DNA of 64,000 bases from Alphaproteobacteria bacterium (lineage in GTDB: Bacteria > Pseudomonadota > Alphaproteobacteria > Micavibrionales > Micavibrionaceae): the NCBI GenBank assembly GCA_018608245.1, contig JABAZY010000052.1, positions 44,623 through 108,622 on the forward strand. Reading direction: 5' to 3'. The notes under the pieces were generated by a model that searched no databases, had not been told where the DNA came from, and worked only from the letters and a program-made list of their open reading frames with translations. Shown in pieces: positions 57,621 to 64,000 of this stretch. How positions within the stretch are numbered: position 1 is the stretch's first letter; the number at the start of each line of letters is the position of its first letter. The position numbers and the translations under genes were made by a program.

Positions 57621-57637
57621 TTGAGAATGGTTGGCAA
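57621..57637. promoter_or_regulatory. Iron-box-like operator before hfq
   Basis: Reading plus, it is TTGAGAATGGTTGGCAA, identical to the iscR box except for one base (T to G). On the minus strand it begins TTGCCA, which could double as the -35 of hfq (TACCAC 17 bp later as a weak -10). It lies 52 bases before the hfq ATG. Confidence 0.5.
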
Positions 57638-57657
57638 GTATTTTTGGAGGTTATATT

Positions 57658-58347
57658 TTAACCTGCCACACTTTCTTTTTGCTCAGTTCTATTGTTCATA
57701 ATAACTTCACACAAATCCTCCAGCTTGGCGCAAACATAATCGGGATTATATTTTTCAATCAAATATGGTCGAGGGCGGTATTCTTCTACCAAAGCCGATT
57801 GGCATCCTGCATTTTGAGCGCAAAGAAGATCTGTTTCCGTGTCACCTACATAAAGAATTTCTGATGGGTGTAAGTCAACTTCCAATTCATTGATAGCCAT
57901 TAAAAGAGGCGCTGCGTGAGGTTTATCGCGTTCTGCGCGCCCTGCCCCGATTGCCACAGGGAAAAACTCTTCCCAACCAAAATGCGTCACCTCACGCTGT
58001 AAAGGGTCATGACGCTTATTACTAACAACAGCCATCGGTAAATTATTGTTATAAATAAATTTAAGTACTTGATGACTGGACTCAAAAACACTCAGCAAAC
58101 TTAAATCGAAGTTATCCGTGTAGTTATATAGAACCGATAATGCATCATCAGAGCGTTCACCATAAATTTCAGGATAAGTCTCCCGCGCAGATTTACTAGA
58201 GCAGCCAAAGATATCATCAAGCGTCCAAGGCTCTAGCCCCATATGATCACGCACATGATTATGGGCGCCTAAAATAACAGATGTGCTATCCACCAACGTG
58301 CCATCCCAATCGAAAATCACGGCTTTGAATTTTTGTTTATCGCTCAT
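57658..58347 (-). CDS. HAD-family phosphatase (phosphoglycolate phosphatase-like)
   Basis: A 229-residue HAD hydrolase. Motif I is FDWDGTLVD, motif II is VVSNK, the conserved Lys is in RDKPHAAP, and motif IV is GDTETD. A helical cap (about 18-85) follows motif I. It resembles phosphoglycolate or pyrophosphatase-type enzymes, but the substrate is not clear. It lies three bases after the dat-like gene. Confidence 0.9.
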   Translation of the reverse strand: MSDKQKFKAVIFDWDGTLVDSTSVILGAHNHVRDHMGLEPWTLDDIFGCSSKSARETYPEIYGERSDDALSVLYNYTDNFDLSLLSVFESSHQVLKFIYNNNLPMAVVSNKRHDPLQREVTHFGWEEFFPVAIGAGRAERDKPHAAPLLMAINELEVDLHPSEILYVGDTETDLLCAQNAGCQSALVEEYRPRPYLIEKYNPDYVCAKLEDLCEVIMNNRTEQKESVAG

Positions 58348-58350
58348 AGA

Positions 58351-59238
58351 TTATAATCCTGCTTCCCACTTAACCTGTTCACCACGAAGCCCTTCTGCGT
58401 ATGCGCAATATTCTTCATATATTTTTTTGGTAATTGCGCCACGTTTACCATCACCAATTTTATGATCGTCTATTTCTATAACGGGTAGAGCAAATCCAGT
58501 CGCACTACTGACGAATGCTTCTTTTGCTTCATAAGCCTCATCTGCCGAAAAAGCCTGCTCCACAATGGTTATATCATTTTCAGCACAGATTTTTTCTATC
58601 GCAGTACGTGTAATTCCTTTCAAAATATCACAAGAGACAGGGCGTGTTAGAAGCTTATTATCTTTTGTTAAAATCCAAGCATTACAAGATGTTCCTTCCG
58701 TCACCATACCTTCACTATCAACCATCCATGCTTCATCATATCCTTCATCTATGGCTATTTGCTTCGTCCAAGATTGTGGAAAAAGGAGGGTCGTTTTAAT
58801 ATCGCGACGGGGCCAACGTATATCAGGCAGAGTTTTTACACGCACACCTTTCTCAACATAAGGATGATTGTCAAAATTAATTGGGAAAGCAATAATTACT
58901 AATGTCGGTGGCGTATCGGCTTTTGGGAATTTAAAATCTCTACGCGCCATGCCTCTAGAAATTTGAATGTAAATGCCTGCATTGGTTAGTTTATTTCGAC
59001 GTAAAGTTTCACGCATCAAGAAGCGTAAAGACTCACGTGACACAGGCATATCAATTCTGAGTTCACTAAGGGAGCGTTCTAGACGATCTAAATGCCCCCG
59101 CTCATCAGCTAAATGCCCATGCAGACATGCCACGACCTCATAGATGGCATCACCAAATTGAAAGCCGCGATCCTCCACATGAATTTGTGCTTGATGGTAA
59201 GGTTGATATTGGCCATTGACATATATGATACGGGGCAT
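58351..59238 (-). CDS. dat: D-amino-acid transaminase (class IV)
   Basis: A 295-residue PLP fold-type IV aminotransferase. The PLP Lys is in RRDIKTTLLFP; YVNGQYQPYHQAQIHVEDRGFQFGDAIYEV is the conserved start and TEGTSCNAWI is a further signature. It interconverts D-alanine and D-glutamate for peptidoglycan, or acts as a branched-chain enzyme of the same family. It lies between trkA and hfq, the usual alphaproteobacterial order. Confidence 0.92.
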   Translation of the reverse strand: MPRIIYVNGQYQPYHQAQIHVEDRGFQFGDAIYEVVACLHGHLADERGHLDRLERSLSELRIDMPVSRESLRFLMRETLRRNKLTNAGIYIQISRGMARRDFKFPKADTPPTLVIIAFPINFDNHPYVEKGVRVKTLPDIRWPRRDIKTTLLFPQSWTKQIAIDEGYDEAWMVDSEGMVTEGTSCNAWILTKDNKLLTRPVSCDILKGITRTAIEKICAENDITIVEQAFSADEAYEAKEAFVSSATGFALPVIEIDDHKIGDGKRGAITKKIYEEYCAYAEGLRGEQVKWEAGL

Positions 59239-59247
59239 AATTTTTTC

Positions 59248-60624
59248 CTAAAATAAATCAACGTGTGGTGAAAACATTTTTTCCACTTTGCAGGCATCGC
59301 CATTAGCCGCAAGCATAATGATATGATCCGCATCTTTGATCGTTGTATCACCATTAGGCACTATAATTTCATCGCCGCGAATGATCATGCCTATAAGAAC
59401 ACTTTGCGGAAAGCTAATATCACGCAAAGGTGTATTTAGAATGGGAATAGAATCTGAGGCTTCAATCTCCAATACTTCTGCGAATTCCCCCAGCATGTTA
59501 TGAACCGCCTTGACCCGTCCACGACGCACTGACCTCATAATAGTCGAAACCGTAATTGCCTTTGATGATACAACGGCACCAAGCCCAAGAGAGCTCGTAA
59601 GAACATTATAAATCCCCTTATTAACAAGTGGAATAGTTTGCTTACAGCCATGTTGCTGAGCAAGTAAGGACATTAAAATATTGGCTTCATCGTCATTTGT
59701 AACAGCAATCACACTGTCCATCTGTGCTACATTAGCCTCCTCAAAAACATTTTTTTCAAGACCATCAGCATTCAGTACAATAATATTCTCAAAATCTTCA
59801 CTAAGCCTTGTGGCAACCTCAGTGTCTTTCTCGATTACTTTTATAGAGAGAGGTTTTTTGCTTTGTTGAATATCTTCAATAATATTTCGGGCAATGTTAC
59901 CGCCCCCAACAATTGTGATGTTTTGTGAAACAGTTTGGTCGTAACCAAACCCCTTCATGATACGATCTAACTGTGACGTCTCAGCCATAAAGAAAACTTC
60001 ATCCCCAATAAGCATTTGATTATCAGGCTTGGGGATAAATGCTTTTTTACCCCGAACGATGGTTACAATATTCATGTTCATATCAGGGAACAAATCAATG
60101 AGCTGTTGAAGCGGTGTATTGACCAGTGGGCAGTCTTGTTGGCAGATAATGCCACATAAATAAACCTTATTATCCGCCATAGGAATAGCCGTTGTCGTAC
60201 CAGGTACAGCTAAGCGTTGAGTAATACGTTTCGCAACTTCTACTTCAGGAGAAATAATCACATCAATAGGCATATGCGCACGGCTGAATAGATTAGCCCA
60301 TGTAGGGTTCAAATAAACTTTATTACGAATACGTGCAATTTTTTTAGGGACGTTAAAAAGCGAGTGTGCCACCTGACACGCCACCATGTTAACTTCATCC
60401 TCACGTGTCACCGCAATGATCATGTCTGCATCCTTGGCTCCCGCGGCGGCCAGAATTTCAGGGTCAGAGCCGGCACCATAAAATCCATTCGCGTCCAACT
60501 CCATATTAACGCGCACGATTTCCTCATGGTTTGTATCAACGACGGTCACATCATTATTCTCACGCGATAGATAGGCCGCAATGCTATATCCAACCTGACC
60601 TGCTCCACAGATGATAACTCTCAT
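59248..60624 (-). CDS. trkA: Trk potassium-uptake regulatory subunit TrkA
   Basis: A 458-residue cytoplasmic protein with two NAD-binding Rossmann halves (IICGAGQVGYSIAAYL at the start and ITIVGGGNIARNIIE near 232) and two TrkA-C ligand domains. It gates the Trk potassium channel. It lies 3 bp after ntrX, as is common. Confidence 0.97.
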   Translation of the reverse strand: MRVIICGAGQVGYSIAAYLSRENNDVTVVDTNHEEIVRVNMELDANGFYGAGSDPEILAAAGAKDADMIIAVTREDEVNMVACQVAHSLFNVPKKIARIRNKVYLNPTWANLFSRAHMPIDVIISPEVEVAKRITQRLAVPGTTTAIPMADNKVYLCGIICQQDCPLVNTPLQQLIDLFPDMNMNIVTIVRGKKAFIPKPDNQMLIGDEVFFMAETSQLDRIMKGFGYDQTVSQNITIVGGGNIARNIIEDIQQSKKPLSIKVIEKDTEVATRLSEDFENIIVLNADGLEKNVFEEANVAQMDSVIAVTNDDEANILMSLLAQQHGCKQTIPLVNKGIYNVLTSSLGLGAVVSSKAITVSTIMRSVRRGRVKAVHNMLGEFAEVLEIEASDSIPILNTPLRDISFPQSVLIGMIIRGDEIIVPNGDTTIKDADHIIMLAANGDACKVEKMFSPHVDLF

Positions 60625-60627
60625 GTT

Positions 60628-62085
60628 TTATGCGCTCTTTCTTGGTGACTTCCCCAATGATGTATTGGGAGATTGATTCTTTTCTTCCCCACTATCCTGC
60701 TTATCTACGACCAAAATTTCAAGTGACTTTAATTTTCTATGCAATGCTGATCTTTCCATGCCTACAAATTTCGCAGTTTGACTAATATTTCCCTGAAAAC
60801 GCTCTAGCTGCATTTTTAAATACTCGCGCTCAAACGTTTCACGCGCATCACGCAAAGAAAGCGTAATGTAATCCTCAACGCCCTCATTCAAACTATCAGC
60901 ATTTTCAGCATCCCCCTTCCCTGTAACTTCTGGTGGAAGGGCGTTAATACCAATTTCATTACTTTCTTGATCTATATTCCCCATAATATTGATCCACTCA
61001 ACTACATTTCTAAGTTGTCTCACATTACCCGGCCAATTATAACGTTTCAGCAATATCTTAGCCTCTTCCGTAAATTGAAAAGATTCATTCTCCGGACGCT
61101 TTGCCTGCTTACTCATAAAATATTCAGCCAAAGGTATGATATCATCTTTACGCGTTGAAAGTGCTGGTATGCTTAACGTAACAACATTTAATCTGTAATA
61201 AAGATCCTCTCTAAAATCACCGGTCTCAATTGCCTGCACCAAATCTTTATTGGTCGAAGCTAAAATACGTACATCAACATTAATAGGCCTTTGACCACCA
61301 ACACGCTTCACTTGCCTATCTTGCAGCACACGTAAAATTTTACCTTGGGTCTCCAAAGGCATATCAGCCACTTCATCAAGTAGTAGCGTCCCCTTATCCG
61401 CACGCTCCAAAACACCTTTTCGAACCTCATCATTAAGCTCAGAACCAAATAACTCTTCTTCAATGCGATCTGGGTGCAAAACAGCACAATTTAGCGCCAC
61501 AAAGCTTTGCCCCTTACGTTCAGAACTTGCATGAATAGTGCGCGCAATAATTTCTTTCCCCGTCCCGGCTTCGCCTGTAATCAAAACACGACTATTTGTC
61601 GGAGCTACTTTTTCAATTTGTGACCTAATGGTGCTAATGGCAACGGACTCTCCAATCAATGTAATATCTTGAGGAACGGCCTGAGCTTTTAATAGCTTGT
61701 TTTCTTGCTTTAAGGACGCCGTTTCAATTGCACGCTCAATCATCAACAATAAGCGGTCTGATTTAAATGGCTTCTCAATAAAGTCATAAGCACCAAATTT
61801 AATAGTAGAGACAGCCGTCTCAATTGTGCCATGACCACTAATCATTAAAACAGGTAAGAATGGATAATCCTTCTTCACTGATTTTAGTACTTCAATACCG
61901 TCTTTATCACTTTCCTTAAGCCAGATATCTAAAATAATAAGGTCAGGCTCTTTTGCTTCCACAGCACTTAATGCTTCAACAACATTACCTGCCTGACGCG
62001 TTTCATACCCTTCATCTTCCAAAATCCCTTTGATCAGATTACGGATGTCTTCTTCGTCATCTACAATTAAAATATCTTTGTTCAT
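60628..62085 (-). CDS. ntrX: Response regulator NtrX
   Basis: A 485-residue regulator with a receiver domain (phosphorylated Asp near residue 53), an AAA+ domain (GEAGTGKEII near 170, DEVADMPLETQGK Walker B) and a Fis-type HTH (SQTAKFVGMERSALHRKL). The GAFTGA loop needed to contact sigma-54 is missing: the position holds ELNDEVRKGVLE. This is typical of alphaproteobacterial NtrX and suggests sigma-54-independent regulation. It follows ntrY with no gap. Confidence 0.96.
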   Translation of the reverse strand: MNKDILIVDDEEDIRNLIKGILEDEGYETRQAGNVVEALSAVEAKEPDLIILDIWLKESDKDGIEVLKSVKKDYPFLPVLMISGHGTIETAVSTIKFGAYDFIEKPFKSDRLLLMIERAIETASLKQENKLLKAQAVPQDITLIGESVAISTIRSQIEKVAPTNSRVLITGEAGTGKEIIARTIHASSERKGQSFVALNCAVLHPDRIEEELFGSELNDEVRKGVLERADKGTLLLDEVADMPLETQGKILRVLQDRQVKRVGGQRPINVDVRILASTNKDLVQAIETGDFREDLYYRLNVVTLSIPALSTRKDDIIPLAEYFMSKQAKRPENESFQFTEEAKILLKRYNWPGNVRQLRNVVEWINIMGNIDQESNEIGINALPPEVTGKGDAENADSLNEGVEDYITLSLRDARETFEREYLKMQLERFQGNISQTAKFVGMERSALHRKLKSLEILVVDKQDSGEEKNQSPNTSLGKSPRKSA

Positions 62086-64000
62086 TTATGCCTGCTTTAA
62101 TTTTTTAGGCTGGTTGTTATTTTCCTGAAATGACTTATCAGCAGCACTTACAGGAATAGAAAGCGATATTACAGCGCCACCTAAATCTTGCCAATCTTTG
62201 ATTTTTGCTAATTTTGATGTCTTCCCAATGATAAGTTTACCCTGATGGTCTTCCATAATTTTCTTGACAATAGCAAGCCCCAACCCAGTCCCCTTAAGGC
62301 GATGTGTCACATAAGGTTCACTTAAGCGCTCAGGCGCTTCATTCTCAGGCAGTCCCATACCATTATCGGTAATAATAACAGACAAATCTTCTGGCGTAAC
62401 TTTTTCTAATAAAATATGAATTTCACCTTTATGCTCTGGATCATTGCTTTTTTTCATTTCAATTGAATCGATCGCATTCTGTAATAAATTAGTCACAGCC
62501 TGACGTAATTGTGGCAAATCACAAAGCACCAAATCATTATCTGCCAGTGCATTACCATCTAATTTAAACTTAATTTCACGATGGGCTGATTTTTGAAAAG
62601 TGATAAGATTCTCAATAGCTTTAGCAAGCTTTTCAGGCTTCATAACGGACTCAGGCATGCGCGCAAAATCGCTAAACTCATCAACCATCCGCCCAATATC
62701 TTCAACATGTTTAATAATCGTGTCGGTGCAAATTTGGAACGTATCAGGGTCATTTTTAATTTCAGGTAAATATTTTTTACGCAAACGCTCTGCTGATAAC
62801 TGAATTGGCGTTAACGGGTTTTTTATTTCATGCGCCACACGTCTAGCCACATCTGACCATGCGGCCTTACGCTGTGCCGATTGTAATTCCGTGATGTCAT
62901 CAAACGTCAGCACAGCCCCCTGTCCTTTATCGCCAATCATCTCAATAGCAATACGAACAGTAAACGCCAATTTACGATTTTCTAAATTAACATAAGGAAT
63001 TTCAGATTGAATAATTTTACTTGGGTTTTCATGGGCCTTAATCAAATGAGGTTCAATTTCAGGAATAATATCCACAATGTTTTGGCCAATTAACTCATCA
63101 CTCTCGCGCTCAAACATCTCACCAATCATACTGTTAGCAAGGGTGATCTTATTATTTTCATCAACACCAACAACCCCTGCAGAAACACCTGCCAAAACAG
63201 TCTCAGTTAAACGACGGCGCTGATCCAATTGACGGTTTGCTTTAATCAATTCATCACGTTGCTCTTCAATTTGACTAGTCATTCTGTTGAAAGATTTTGC
63301 TAAATAATCAAATTCTTCGACTTGTGCTTGATCTGGCACACGCGCCGTTAAATCCCCTGCCCGCACACGGTCAGAGACTGAAATTAACGTACTAATTGGT
63401 GTTACCAACTGACGCGCCAACATAATAGCCACCCATATTGCTGCCATTAATAACAGTAACGCCACAACCACAAAAATCATGGTGACAGTAACTTGTAGAC
63501 CAGAATAGCTACCTTCTAATTGCGCATATTGTTTGGATGCATCTCGCGTGGACGCCAAATGAGCCAACACTACTGGGTCAACAGCACGGCCTACAAATAA
63601 ATAACTATTGCTCCAGCTATTTAGACGTACAAGCGCCCTTACGCGGTCTTCATTATCGCTTGATAAGATGACTACTTCTCCATCTTCAGCTTGCTGCAAC
63701 ACGTAGTTTGGCACAGTTTCAAATGTTAACGTGAAGGTTAACCCAGAACGCGCTAAAATTTTTCCCGACTGGTCAAAAATCATTGCCTCAGATAAGTTTC
63801 TCAACAATGATTGTGTGTCCAACATACGATCAAAAGCCTGATTACTCTCCATCATAATAAAAGCCTGACGATCAAGGTCATTTGCCATGGCTAAAATATC
63901 AGCTTTAATTAATTGCTGATGCTCTTCCAAATAAGCTTCTGCAACAGCCTGAGATTCTACGACGGCTGTTCTCACATTCTCACTGAACCAAGTTTGAACG
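62086..64000 (-). CDS. ntrY: Sensor histidine kinase NtrY, 5' end beyond the window
   Basis: At least 638 residues are inside the window. A periplasmic part (starting WFSENVRTAVVESQAVAEAYL), a membrane helix, a HAMP domain (about RQLVTPISTLI), a PAS domain, the H-box RVAHEIKNPLTPIQLS and a HATPase (NLLQNAIDSI, GLPENEAPERLSEPYVTHRLKGTGLGL, quoted as neighbouring positions) are visible. The reading frame is open to the window edge with residues matching NtrY, so the GTG at 63975 is not the true start. It is the cognate kinase of NtrX and senses nitrogen or redox state. Confidence 0.93.
   Translation of the reverse strand, partial: VQTWFSENVRTAVVESQAVAEAYLEEHQQLIKADILAMANDLDRQAFIMMESNQAFDRMLDTQSLLRNLSEAMIFDQSGKILARSGLTFTLTFETVPNYVLQQAEDGEVVILSSDNEDRVRALVRLNSWSNSYLFVGRAVDPVVLAHLASTRDASKQYAQLEGSYSGLQVTVTMIFVVVALLLLMAAIWVAIMLARQLVTPISTLISVSDRVRAGDLTARVPDQAQVEEFDYLAKSFNRMTSQIEEQRDELIKANRQLDQRRRLTETVLAGVSAGVVGVDENNKITLANSMIGEMFERESDELIGQNIVDIIPEIEPHLIKAHENPSKIIQSEIPYVNLENRKLAFTVRIAIEMIGDKGQGAVLTFDDITELQSAQRKAAWSDVARRVAHEIKNPLTPIQLSAERLRKKYLPEIKNDPDTFQICTDTIIKHVEDIGRMVDEFSDFARMPESVMKPEKLAKAIENLITFQKSAHREIKFKLDGNALADNDLVLCDLPQLRQAVTNLLQNAIDSIEMKKSNDPEHKGEIHILLEKVTPEDLSVIITDNGMGLPENEAPERLSEPYVTHRLKGTGLGLAIVKKIMEDHQGKLIIGKTSKLAKIKDWQDLGGAVISLSIPVSAADKSFQENNNQPKKLKQA

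Overview
The window is a dense, AT-rich bacterial chromosome segment (about 40% G+C by eye). It almost certainly comes from an alphaproteobacterium. The evidence is gene content and order: an atpI-atpB-atpE-atpF'-atpF block for the F0 sector with two b-type subunits, a CcrM-type DPPY adenine methyltransferase, ntrY-ntrX-trkA-dat-hfq-hflX with mazG nearby, rlmH-envC-ctpA-yibQ-rppH, a DUF1491 gene beside a Fur gene, and a DUF721 gene diverging from mutY next to smc. Genus cannot be read from this. No phage, IS element, CRISPR array or rRNA operon was seen, and the gene set is mostly housekeeping.

Layout, left to right. Positions 1-3800 hold the 3' end of upp, a PAS histidine kinase, fur, DUF1491, a 40-codon small ORF on the other strand and a glycosyltransferase-like gene, followed by tRNA-Ser(UGA). 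Positions 3976-13269 are one long plus-strand run for envelope and replication or translation functions: ydcF, an MltB-type transglycosylase, rlpA, a PBP5-type carboxypeptidase, tmk, holB, metG, a 59-residue membrane ORF, tatD and a PhnP-like hydrolase. Positions 13235-24012 are minus strand: a PglC-like sugar transferase, rppH, yibQ, ctpA, envC, rlmH, rsfS, nadD, proA, then the ATP synthase F0 genes. A small secreted protein with its own promoter and terminator (24168-24509) separates these from smc, dsbA-like, ompA-like, suhB, efp and DUF721.

Positions 31904-44085 mix mutY, folB, ccrM, rnhB, pepN, proB, obgE, rpmA and rplU with several uncharacterised genes. Positions 44206-51626 are a complete SUF iron-sulfur assembly operon (iscR-sufB-[four extra genes]-sufC-sufD-sufS-sufT-sufA). 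Positions 51783-54173 carry DUF4177, a membrane protein, a TerD-domain protein and a lipoprotein. After tRNA-Ser(GCU) and mazG, the minus strand closes with an IMPase-family gene, hflX, hfq, a HAD phosphatase, a D-amino-acid transaminase, trkA, ntrX and the 3' part of ntrY, which runs off the window.

The most interesting signals are regulatory rather than a new gene system. rsfS has no ATG, GTG or upstream TTG and appears to start at AUU behind a perfect Shine-Dalgarno sequence. A 17-bp box is shared almost identically by the iscR-suf operon and hfq, which suggests joint iron control. Five GANTC sites crowd the ccrM promoter. Two REP-like hairpins with compensatory base changes flank rpmA. 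A perfect TATAAT lies so close to the start codon of the gene at 33045 that its mRNA may be leaderless. Four uncharacterised or unrelated genes are embedded between sufB and sufC.
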